Shown: positions 33,591 to 40,875 of the stretch, piece by piece
Numbering within the stretch: the first letter of the stretch is position 1
How the letters are laid out: each line of letters opens with the position of its first letter
Program-made: the position numbers and the translations under genes
NCBI GenBank assembly: GCA_934716995.1
Contig: CAKUYO010000002.1
Location: 62,001 to 126,000 of the forward strand
DNA length: 64,000 nt
Direction of reading: 5' to 3'
Source of the DNA: an uncultured Bacteroidales bacterium
GTDB lineage: Bacteria; Bacteroidota; Bacteroidia; Bacteroidales; Paludibacteraceae
Notes under the pieces: model-generated
What the model saw: only the letters and a program-made list of their open reading frames with translations
Database searches by the model: none
Told to the model about the DNA's origin: nothing

Positions 33591-34049
33591 TTATTTCCCG
33601 TAGGAACTCGTTTTTAGGTTGCCGAATTTCTTTACGGCACCCAGTTCATATTGTTTATCGTTAAACAAAATAAAGGCACGATAGTAGTAAGTGGTATAAT
33701 CCAAGTCTTCCTTGTACATATAGGTTTGATAATCAAAATCATTACCAACAAGGCGTTTCACAAATTTCTGTGTTCCTTCTCCAAAAGGTGTCATTTCTGA
33801 AGGATCTTCTGAATAGATAAAACCAAACTCTACCAAATCGTATTCACGGATATCGACATTGATACTTCCATGAAATGTTACTTCATAACGCTCAGAATGG
33901 AGACCATCGGCATCTTTCAAAGAAAAATAGACATCTCCCGTAGAGACTTTGTTGGACGTGGCGGGTACCACCTCATCCTCGCGGTTGCAACTTGTCAGGC
34001 ACAAGCCGAACATTGCCAAAAGCATGGCAAAAAACGTTACTTTTTTCAT
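33591..34049 (-). CDS. Small lipoprotein of unknown function
   Basis: 152 aa from ATG 34049 (MKKVTFFAMLLAMFGLCLTS then C); an upstream in-frame ATG would precede the signal peptide by 11 residues. Lipobox LCLTSC. The mature part ends in a beta pattern (DYTTYYYRAFILFNDKQYEL) like that of fibronectin-type domains in Bacteroidota surface lipoproteins; the fold is inference. First gene of the lipoprotein cluster. Confidence 0.75.
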   Translation of the reverse strand: MKKVTFFAMLLAMFGLCLTSCNREDEVVPATSNKVSTGDVYFSLKDADGLHSERYEVTFHGSINVDIREYDLVEFGFIYSEDPSEMTPFGEGTQKFVKRLVGNDFDYQTYMYKEDLDYTTYYYRAFILFNDKQYELGAVKKFGNLKTSSYGK

Positions 34050-34121
34050 TGTGTAAATGAGTTTTGCGTCTGCCGGCTCCAAACAGACAGGTAAGAGAAA
34101 TTGAATTAGATGGATGGATAT

Positions 34122-34453
34122 AAAAAGAGCGTGGAACCTTACTCCTGCCTATTCTTTAGTTTGAGGTTCCGGAAATGACCCTGCATACAAGAACAAGCAA
34201 CTAACGTCCACGCTATATATGTACGACACTCCTTTGTATCCGACAAGATACAAAGGGAAGTATTATACATACCAATGGACGTTTATTGCACCTCTTGTTT
34301 CGGGTATGCGAAATTTTCCGGATTCCAAACTACCAAAACAAGCGCTAATAAACGCCTTTTTACAATATGTCTCGCCAACGCATAGCCACACAAACGGGAA
34401 TTGGTCTGGCATAATATGTGCCCCACCCCTATCCCTTTGCGAACAGACGTTAG
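34122..34453 (-). ncRNA. Candidate structured ncRNA of about 330 nt, family not identified
   Basis: A consensus promoter ends at 34460 on the minus strand, so transcription should start near 34453. The 3' end is a stem followed by CTTTTTATATC (to about 34122). Between them no credible ORF is seen, but two arms pair over about 190 nt into an interrupted rod: cctttgtatc/gatacaaagg around cgacaa at the tip (34231-34256), gcaactaacgtcca with tggacgtttattgc, gcatac with gtatgc, tccggaaa with tttccgga, and tagtttg with caaacta. A second, exclusive fold pairs agcgtgga (34128-34135) with tccacgct (34207-34214). It does not show tmRNA, RNase P or SRP RNA motifs. It could belong to a described Bacteroidales RNA motif. 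Confidence 0.6.
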
Positions 34454-34459
34454 CCGGCA

Positions 34460-34491
34460 CAAAAGTACTGCTTTTTTGCGATATGTACAAA
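34460..34491 (-). promoter_or_regulatory. Promoter of the candidate ncRNA
   Basis: Minus strand TTTG (34491-34488), 20 bp, TACTTTTG (34467-34460). A full consensus match in a region without a protein gene. Confidence 0.75.
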
Positions 34492-34514
34492 TAAAAATTA
34501 AAACATCGGATTTT

Positions 34515-34698
34515 ATATGCATAGTATGCAACAGAAATAATGCATATTATGCATAAAACTATTGCACAAAAGGTGCCTATCCACCGCTGTCGTTGCCGTC
34601 TCGTTGCCGTAAATGATATTACTCTTTATTTTTTTGCATAATATGCATATTTTTAGAGGATATTAAGGTATTTAAGGATTTTAAGGTCTATAAGGACA
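34515..34698. repeat. AT-rich palindromes plus 11-bp and 9-bp repeat tracts
   Basis: Contains ATGCAT/ATTATGCAT palindromes (about 34515-34552 and 34634-34652), two 11-bp units cgttgccgtct and cgttgccgtaa (34591-34612), and four 9-bp units ttaaggtat, ttaaggatt, ttaaggtct, ataaggaca (34663-34698). The 11-bp pair recurs at 46165-46186; the 9-bp units recur inside argS. From 34699 to 34766 there is a ggcttgc/gcaagcc pair; nothing coding is seen. Confidence 0.65.
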
Positions 34699-34766
34699 AC
34701 CGGCGCGGGCATAGGCTTGCGGTCGCGATGCTCCCAAAGCAGTGCGTTGCAAGCCGATACCCGAAT

Positions 34767-34803
34767 AAAAAACTCCACACACTATCTTCGTGCGTGGAGT
34801 TTT
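34767..34803 (-). terminator. Terminator after iorB
   Basis: aaaactccac with gtggagtttt (about 34769-34803) and additional inner pairs around tatcttc. On the minus strand it ends in six T. It lies 56 bp past the iorB stop. Confidence 0.85.
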
Positions 34804-34858
34804 AATTGTTCTATGATTTCTGTTGTTATATGCTACTATTCCTTTTTCTCTCTTTCTA

Positions 34859-35443
34859 TTATTCCATTTGTTTGGAGTTGCGGTAGCCGGCTTCGACGGC
34901 GGAGACGTTGCTCCGGACGATGGCGTCGCCTTTGCGGGCGAAGACACGCTGCACTCCGGCAATCATCTTGTCGTGGTCGATACCCAACATCGGAATGGCT
35001 GCTCCGAGAAGCACCATGTTAGCCGCCTGCGAGGGAGCACCTGCCTCTTTGGCAAGTGCCTCTACGTCCAAAAGAACGTGGTTCTTGTGGGCTTCAATAT
35101 GGCGGATAACCTCTGCCAGTTCGGGATAGTTGGGGATATTGACGAAAGGCACGGACGATGTAACAATCCAGCCTTCGGGCTTGAGATACTGCACGTAGCG
35201 CAATGCCTCCATAGGCTCCAAGGAGATGATAAGGTCGGCTCCGCCAACGGGAATGAGGTCCGAGTGAATGGGTTCGGACGAGAGACGGAGGTTGGACTGC
35301 ACGTCGCCGCCACGCTGACTCATACCGTGTACCTCGGCTTGCTTGAGATACAAGCCCTCTGCCAATGCGGCTTCACCAATGACTGTAGCAATAGAGAGGA
35401 TACCTTGTCCTCCGACACCTGCTAAAATAATATCTTTTTTCAT
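34859..35443 (-). CDS. iorB: Indolepyruvate ferredoxin oxidoreductase, beta subunit
   Basis: 194 aa. The gamma-type domain of 2-oxoacid oxidoreductases: DIILAGVGGQGILSIATVIG at the N-terminus and KQAEVHGMSQRGGDVQSNLR near 38-57. With IorA it oxidises aryl pyruvates from aromatic amino acids to aryl-acetyl-CoA, passing electrons to ferredoxin. It follows iorA but is separated from it by 199 bp of inserted repeats. Confidence 0.92.
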   Translation of the reverse strand: MKKDIILAGVGGQGILSIATVIGEAALAEGLYLKQAEVHGMSQRGGDVQSNLRLSSEPIHSDLIPVGGADLIISLEPMEALRYVQYLKPEGWIVTSSVPFVNIPNYPELAEVIRHIEAHKNHVLLDVEALAKEAGAPSQAANMVLLGAAIPMLGIDHDKMIAGVQRVFARKGDAIVRSNVSAVEAGYRNSKQME

Positions 35444-35473
35444 ATTGTATTTACTGTTTTGTGGTTATTGTTT

Positions 35474-35641
35474 CCTATGCCGCAAGCGGCAAGAAATCTA
35501 AATAAATCTTTTCTTTTGCATCCATAAATTGCCATAAATCTTATTCGCCTACGGCGGCAACGTAAGATGTTTTACTTATATCAAACCGGCATTATATACA
35601 CGCTACCGCGGCACGAGAGATATGAAAGAAATTAATGAAAT
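35474..35641. repeat. Family A and family B repeat copies between iorA and iorB
   Basis: Family A core: gccgcaagcggcaagaaatc near 35479, conserved ttgcatccataaattgccat, and cgcctacggcgg near 35547-35558, ending in a right terminal sequence tatatcaaaccggcatta (35578-35595). A degraded family B copy follows (cgcggcacgagagatatgaa, about 35604 on). It runs up to the iorA stop codon at 35643. Confidence 0.65.
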
Positions 35642-35642
35642 G

Positions 35643-37256
35643 TTACTTTTTTGCTTTCAAGTGGCGTTTGAGCGTCTGGATGCACTCGCGGCGTGCGATG
35701 ACTACGGAAGTGCCAGGGTAGTCGATTTCTTCGCGGAGCACGTTCTTAATCTCTTCCATATTCTTGGGCAGTGGCACTACGACGCGCACATGGTCTTTGT
35801 CCACACCGACGCCGTAGCAAATCTGCTCGAGGCGACCCGTACCGGCAGAGTCCTGTCCGCCCGTCATACCGGTGGTGAGATTGTCGGAGATAAGTACCAC
35901 TACATTGGCGTTGCTGTTGACGCAGTCCAAGAGTCCGGTCATGCCCGAGTGGGTGAACGTAGAGTCTCCGATAACGGCAATGGCGGGGTGTTGTCCTGCA
36001 TCGGCAGCCCCTTTCGCCATGGTGATAGAGGCTCCCATCTCGACACACGCGTGGATAGCGTGGAACGGCGAGAGGGCACCCAGTGTGTAGCAACCGATGT
36101 CGCCGAAGATACGGGGTTGCGGGTATTCGCGTGCGACCTCGTTGAGGGCAGCATATACGTCGCGGTGTCCGCAACCTTGGCACAGTGCGGGCGGACGGTT
36201 GACAACGAGATTGTCGGCTTCGCGGGTAGGCAGTGCATCGAGACCGATGGCAAGGCGTACGCTGTCGGGTGTGAGTTCGCCCATACGCGGGAGGTCGCCC
36301 GTGAAGCGTCCTTTGACTGCGACCGTGGAAGGCACGAGTCCGTGAATGAGCTCCTCAACGACAGGTTGCCCCTCTTCGATGACGAGGATTTCCTTGGCGC
36401 CGTCAGCCACCATTTGGTTGATGAGGGCAACAGGCAGCGGGTACTGGGCGACCTTGAGGATAGAGCAGCCCATAGCGGGTTGGTAGTTCTCCATAAGGTA
36501 GTTGTAGGCAATACCCGTGGTGATGATACCGCGCTCGGGGTGCGTGCCTTTGGTGTAGGAATTGAAGGGCGAGGTCTCGCTCTTATGCACGAATGCGGGT
36601 TGTGCGGCTACGAGTTCGGCATAGTTCTTCTTGGCAAATGCCGGCAGCAGGATAAAGTGCTGTACGTTCTCGGGGAGAGACATCTGGTTCTGAACAGGTG
36701 TGTTGTCAGCGGTTTCGACAACGGCACGCGAGTGAGCCATGCGGGTTGTTACGCGCAAAAGGATGGGTGTGCGCAGTTCCTCGGAAAGGCGGAACGCCTC
36801 TTTGGTCATCTCGTACGCCTCCTGTTGGTTGGTGGGCTCGAAGCACGGTATCATGGCAAACTTGGCATAGAAACGGCTGTCCTGCTCGTTCTGCGAAGAG
36901 TGCATGGAGGGGTCGTCAGCAGCCACGACTACCAAGCCGCCGTTTACGCCGGTGATGGCAGCGTTCATGAATGCGTCTGCACAGACGTTCATACCCACGT
37001 GCTTCATACATACGAGTGCGCGTTTGCCCATATAGGACATACCGAGTGCGCCCTCCATAGCGGTCTTCTCGTTGGATGCCCAACGGCAGAAGATAGGGGG
37101 CTCCTTGCTGCCCGCTTTCTGCTTGCGTGCTTCGCGGAGTTGGATGTACTCGGTGATTTCCGTTGACGGTGTGCCCGGATAGGCATAGACACCGCTCAAG
37201 CCTGCATCGATAGCACCTTGCGCTATCGCTTCATCGCCTAAAAGAAGATGTTTCAT
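35643..37256 (-). CDS. iorA: Indolepyruvate ferredoxin oxidoreductase, alpha subunit
   Basis: 537 aa. N-terminal pyrimidine-binding domain (GDEAIAQGAIDAGLSGVYAY) and C-terminal TPP domain with GDIGCYTLGALSPFHAI and GDSTFTHSGMTGLLDCV plus NLTTGMTGGQDSAG. The protein ends RRECIQTLKRHLKAKK with no CxxCxxCxxxC cluster, so the C-terminal 2[4Fe-4S] domain of longer IorA proteins is missing; electrons would leave by another ferredoxin-like partner. This may be usual in the phylum. Confidence 0.93.
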   Translation of the reverse strand: MKHLLLGDEAIAQGAIDAGLSGVYAYPGTPSTEITEYIQLREARKQKAGSKEPPIFCRWASNEKTAMEGALGMSYMGKRALVCMKHVGMNVCADAFMNAAITGVNGGLVVVAADDPSMHSSQNEQDSRFYAKFAMIPCFEPTNQQEAYEMTKEAFRLSEELRTPILLRVTTRMAHSRAVVETADNTPVQNQMSLPENVQHFILLPAFAKKNYAELVAAQPAFVHKSETSPFNSYTKGTHPERGIITTGIAYNYLMENYQPAMGCSILKVAQYPLPVALINQMVADGAKEILVIEEGQPVVEELIHGLVPSTVAVKGRFTGDLPRMGELTPDSVRLAIGLDALPTREADNLVVNRPPALCQGCGHRDVYAALNEVAREYPQPRIFGDIGCYTLGALSPFHAIHACVEMGASITMAKGAADAGQHPAIAVIGDSTFTHSGMTGLLDCVNSNANVVVLISDNLTTGMTGGQDSAGTGRLEQICYGVGVDKDHVRVVVPLPKNMEEIKNVLREEIDYPGTSVVIARRECIQTLKRHLKAKK

Positions 37257-37301
37257 GATATATGGGGTTTAGTTTATTTTTCCGTTGATTGCTGTTTTTC
37301 T

Positions 37302-37358
37302 CCATTAAAGACCATTAAGAAAGTTCCATTAATTGTCGTTAATTGGACGTTAATTTTC
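37302..37358. repeat. Repeat tract of 10-11-bp units between the pseudouridine synthase gene and iorA
   Basis: ccattaaaga and ccattaagaa (37302, 37312), then exact 11-bp units ccattaattgt (37326), cgttaattgga (37337), cgttaattttc (37348). Same core as the 21914-21981 tract. The last unit overlaps the 3' end of the pseudouridine synthase gene. Confidence 0.75.
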
Positions 37359-38060
37359 TGGCACTTGGGTCTGTTGAGCCAAGGCTTGCCAGAGGCGGTC
37401 TTGGGGGACGGGGGCGGTGATGGAGAGGGGCTGTTTGCTGACAGGGTGAATGAACTCAATACGGCGGGCGTGGAGACATATTCCGCCGTCGGGATTGCTG
37501 CGCTTGGCTCCGTATTTGAGGTCGCCTTTGATGGGGCAACCGATAGCCGCGAGTTGGCAACGGATCTGGTGGTGGCGACCGGTCTCGAGATTGATTTCCA
37601 GCAACGTATATCGGTCGCCTCGGGCAATGGTTTTATAAGTAAGGACTGCCTTTTTTGCTTCCTTATTGAGCGGATTGCCGTCCTTGTCCACACGGGCAAT
37701 ATACGACTTGTTCTGCTGCTCGTTGCGAATGAGGTAGTTCTCCAAACGTCCTTCGGGTGCAGCAGGAGCATTGGCGACGATTGCCCAGTAGGTCTTTTTG
37801 ATCTCGGTATGCGACTTGAACATATCGTTGAGCCGCGCCAACGCCTTGCTCGTGCGGGCAAAGAGCACTACCCCACTCGTGGGGCGGTCGAGACGGTGGG
37901 TAACACCAAGAAAGACCTCGCCCGGTTTGTTGTACTTCTCCTTGATATAGGCTTTTACCAACTCTGAAAGCGGTGTATCGCCCGTCTTGTCACCCTGTAC
38001 TATCTCGTTGCAGGTCTTATTGACGGCGATAATATGGTTATCTTCGTAGAGGACAGTCAT
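37350..38060 (-). CDS. RluA-family pseudouridine synthase
   Basis: 236 aa. Catalytic Asp in motif II VTHRLDRPTSGVVLFA near 53-68; GRHHQIRCQLAAIGCPIKGD and a C-terminal LHARRIEFIHPVS motif identify the RluA/RluD/TruC superfamily. No S4 domain, so it is nearer the short RluA/TruC-like enzymes; the exact rRNA or tRNA target cannot be told. Stop lies in an AT-rich repeat tract. Confidence 0.9.
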   Translation of the reverse strand: MTVLYEDNHIIAVNKTCNEIVQGDKTGDTPLSELVKAYIKEKYNKPGEVFLGVTHRLDRPTSGVVLFARTSKALARLNDMFKSHTEIKKTYWAIVANAPAAPEGRLENYLIRNEQQNKSYIARVDKDGNPLNKEAKKAVLTYKTIARGDRYTLLEINLETGRHHQIRCQLAAIGCPIKGDLKYGAKRSNPDGGICLHARRIEFIHPVSKQPLSITAPVPQDRLWQALAQQTQVPEN

Positions 38061-38069
38061 TATTAGTGG

Positions 38070-38119
38070 AAAGTTGAGAGATTAAAGTTGAGAGAAGTTG
38101 GAAAGTTGAAAGTTGAGAG
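38070..38119. repeat. Irregular repeats of aaagttgagag
   Basis: The 11-mer aaagttgagag occurs three times (near 38070, 38085 and 38109), interleaved with shorter aaagttg units, in the 69-bp spacer between the pseudouridine synthase gene and rlmB. Confidence 0.6.
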
Positions 38120-38129
38120 TTTTTTGTTT

Positions 38130-38951
38130 TCAGTTTTTAGCGCGTTGGCGGAGGGCTTCATAGATCATAATACCGGCGGCGACAGAGACATTGAGGGACT
38201 CGATAGCGTCCGTCATCGGGATACGGACACGGTCGGTAGCGAGTTTGAGGTTCTCCTCATAAATGCCCTTTTCCTCCGAGCCCATAACGATAGCGGTCGG
38301 AGCCGTCATATCCACATCGGTATAGTTGGTGTCGGTATGCTCGGTAGCGGCTACGATACGCAGACCGCTGTCGCGGAGATAGGCGAGACAATTCTGCAGA
38401 TTGTCCACCTTGCAGACAGGGAGCGTATGGAGCGCACCCGCAGAGGTTTTGATAGCATCGCCGTTGATAGAGACACAACCGCGCGTAGGAATAACGAGCG
38501 CATGCACGCCTGCACAGGCGCACGTGCGGGCAATCGCCCCGAAATTGCGCATATCGGTGATGCCGTCAAGCACAACGAGCAGCGGCGTTTTGCCCTGATC
38601 GAAGAGCGACTGCACCATATCTTCGACACGGTAGAACTCAATGGGCGAGAGGAAAGCAATGACCCCTTGATGGTTCTTGTCGGTGAACTGATTGAGTTTC
38701 TCGACCGGCACCTTCTGCACGGGGGTGGTTGTACCTTCCAGTTTCTGCAGCAGTTCCTTGCCTATAGTGCTGCTCATATCGCGACGGAGGAGGACTTTGT
38801 CGAGTACCTTGCCCGCATCAATGGCTTCGATGACGGCACGGATACCGAAGATCATCTCTTTCTCGGGCGGACGCTTGGTATCGTATTGCGTTTTACTCTC
38901 ACGGCGCGGCAAAGAGGGACGCTCGTGGCTAAAATTCGGATTTTTATACAT
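38130..38951 (-). CDS. rlmB: 23S rRNA (guanosine-2'-O)-methyltransferase RlmB
   Basis: 273 aa, SpoU/TrmH family. A basic N-terminal stretch precedes the L30e-like substrate-binding domain (EMIFGIRAVIEAIDAGKVLD). The knotted catalytic domain has motif 1 NFGAIARTCACAGVHALV, motif 2 AIVMGSEEKGI and motif 3 IPMTDAIESLNVSVAAGIMI. Predicted to 2'-O-methylate G2251 of 23S rRNA. Downstream of dsbD, with three tandem hairpins between them. Confidence 0.92.
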   Translation of the reverse strand: MYKNPNFSHERPSLPRRESKTQYDTKRPPEKEMIFGIRAVIEAIDAGKVLDKVLLRRDMSSTIGKELLQKLEGTTTPVQKVPVEKLNQFTDKNHQGVIAFLSPIEFYRVEDMVQSLFDQGKTPLLVVLDGITDMRNFGAIARTCACAGVHALVIPTRGCVSINGDAIKTSAGALHTLPVCKVDNLQNCLAYLRDSGLRIVAATEHTDTNYTDVDMTAPTAIVMGSEEKGIYEENLKLATDRVRIPMTDAIESLNVSVAAGIMIYEALRQRAKN

Positions 38952-38971
38952 GTTTTTAACTGCGTATTGAT

Positions 38972-39065
38972 GGTTCGCAAAGCGAACGTTAATGACTGCG
39001 TGTTAGTGGTTTGCTTACGCAAACGTTAGTGATTTTATGTAAATGGTTTGCTTGCGCAAACGTTA
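38972..39065. repeat. Three tandem hairpin repeats with compensatory changes
   Basis: Units ggttcgcaaagcgaacgtta (38972), ggtttgcttacgcaaacgtt (39008) and ggtttgcttgcgcaaacgtt (39045) recur every 36-37 bp. Stem gttcgc/gcgaac in the first becomes gtttgc/gcaaac in the others, so pairing is kept. The flanks (tgactgcgtg, tgattttatg) vary. They lie between dsbD and rlmB. Confidence 0.75.
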
Positions 39066-39078
39066 TTTGGAGTTGTTG

Positions 39079-40806
39079 TCAGTAGATTAACCAATCAAGG
39101 AATTCTGGGATGTCTTCGTCGTAGGAATAGGCGGTGGGGGTAAGACGGTTGCCGTCGGCATCCAACTGAATATAAAACGGTTGTGCATTGGCTCCGTATT
39201 CGGTGCGCTGCTTGTAACTCCACTTGTCGCCAATGGTTTTCAGCGTGACAGTCTTGCCGTTTTCCTCCACTTGTACAGGGGCGGACAACTTGGTCTTGTC
39301 GTCCACGATAAGGGAGATCAGGACATAGTTGCGCAAGCGGGCTTCCACCTCGGGCTTGGAGAGCACTGCCGCTTCCATCTTGCGGCAGTTGACACAACCA
39401 TAGCCGTTGAAATCGAGGAATACAGGCATTTGGTGTGCGCGGGCATACGCCATACCCTCGTCATAGTCGGTAAACGTGATCTGTTTATCCGCGGGTACGG
39501 AAGCGGTATGCTGCCCTATATACCAGTCCTGCGTACTCATAGGCGGCGCAAAAGCCGAGACGGCACGCAGCGGTGCGCCCCACAAACCGGGGAGCATATA
39601 GATTGCAAACGCGAGAGAGACAACGGCGAGGAAGAAGCGCGGAACAGAGGTTCTGCGGTGGGAGTCATCGTCATTTGGGAAAGAGATCAGCCCCAAGAGA
39701 TACAATCCGAGCAGGGCAAAGATGACCACCCAAAGGGCGATAAAGACCTCCCTGTCGAGGATATGCCAGCCATAAGCAAGGTCTGCCACGCTCAAGAACT
39801 TGAGGGAGAGAGCGAGTTCGAGGAAAGCGAGTGTAACCTTGAACGTATTCATCCACCCGCCCGATTTAGGCAGTTTTTTGAGTACAGAGGGAAACAGGGC
39901 AAAGAGCGAAAACGGCAGAGCGAGGGCAATAGCGAAGCCCAACATTCCTATTGCGGGAGCGAGTAGGGTCTTGCCTGCCGCTTCGACGAGCAAGGTACCG
40001 ATGATAGGTCCCGTACACGAGAAAGAGACTATGACCAGCGTAAATGCCATCAGCAGAATACTCAGGAAACCCTTTGTATTGCCCGACTTGGTGCTGAGGG
40101 CGGTAGACCACGAAGCAGGCAGCGTCAGTTCGAATGCCCCGAAGAACGATGCGGCAAAGAGAACGAGAATCAAAAAGAAAATGATGTTCACCACTGCATT
40201 GGTACTGAGCGCATTGAGCGCAGAGGCACCGAAGAGGAGCGTTACCAACAGCCCCAAGCCTACGTAGATAATGATGATACTCAGCCCGTAGAGCAGGGCA
40301 TCGCGTACGGCATGTACGTTGGTTGTACCGCGTGCGGCACCGCTACGTTTGATAAAGAAAGAGACGGTCATCGGGATAATAGGCCATACACAAGGGGTGA
40401 AGACAGCCAGCAGTCCGCCCAAGAGCCCCATAGCGAACACCCACCAAAGCGATTTACCGGCAGGGCTATCAGGTGTATCAACGGGAGCGGGCGCGTCCTG
40501 CGCCACGGCTGCGGGCGTGTACTCCCACACCTCGGGGGCAGTACACATACGGTCGTCGCAAGCATTGTAGCGTACGGAGACAGACGGGACAGCGGGCAGA
40601 GAAAGAGTGTATGTCCCGCTGTATTCCTCACCAATGGCGGAGTCATTGAGTTCGATAAGGGTCATGTGCCAACCTGTGTCTATGGTGGCTTCTATTCGGA
40701 TACTATCACCGACAACAGAACCTGTCCAATGGACGGGATTGACAATTTGGGCAGATAAAGAAAATAAAATAAAAAGGAAAGAAAATATAGTTGCTAATTT
40801 CTTCAT
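39079..40806 (-). CDS. dsbD: Thiol:disulfide interchange protein DsbD
   Basis: 575 aa. A Sec signal peptide is followed by an N-terminal immunoglobulin-like domain with the cysteine pair NACDDRMC near 80-87. The membrane domain (about 128-425, eight or nine segments) has paired cysteines in FTPCVWP and FSCTGP, and the C-terminal thioredoxin domain has CVNC (DFNGYGCVNCRKMEAA). It carries reducing power from cytoplasmic thioredoxin to periplasmic partners. Confidence 0.92.
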   Translation of the reverse strand: MKKLATIFSFLFILFSLSAQIVNPVHWTGSVVGDSIRIEATIDTGWHMTLIELNDSAIGEEYSGTYTLSLPAVPSVSVRYNACDDRMCTAPEVWEYTPAAVAQDAPAPVDTPDSPAGKSLWWVFAMGLLGGLLAVFTPCVWPIIPMTVSFFIKRSGAARGTTNVHAVRDALLYGLSIIIIYVGLGLLVTLLFGASALNALSTNAVVNIIFFLILVLFAASFFGAFELTLPASWSTALSTKSGNTKGFLSILLMAFTLVIVSFSCTGPIIGTLLVEAAGKTLLAPAIGMLGFAIALALPFSLFALFPSVLKKLPKSGGWMNTFKVTLAFLELALSLKFLSVADLAYGWHILDREVFIALWVVIFALLGLYLLGLISFPNDDDSHRRTSVPRFFLAVVSLAFAIYMLPGLWGAPLRAVSAFAPPMSTQDWYIGQHTASVPADKQITFTDYDEGMAYARAHQMPVFLDFNGYGCVNCRKMEAAVLSKPEVEARLRNYVLISLIVDDKTKLSAPVQVEENGKTVTLKTIGDKWSYKQRTEYGANAQPFYIQLDADGNRLTPTAYSYDEDIPEFLDWLIY

Positions 40807-40875
40807 ATTTGTAAGTGGCTAATAGAAATACGGCAATGCCATTGCCCATAACGGAGACACATTGATGCAGATTGT

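Noticed and set aside
34219..34494. 91-codon plus-strand ORF in the gene-free region
   Set aside because: It lies antisense over the predicted structured RNA, its composition is not protein-like, and no ribosome site or homology pattern is seen.
38972..39065. Three evenly spaced repeats resembling a tiny CRISPR array
   Set aside because: Each repeat is a short palindrome, the spacers are about 16 bp and similar in type, and no cas gene is in the window.
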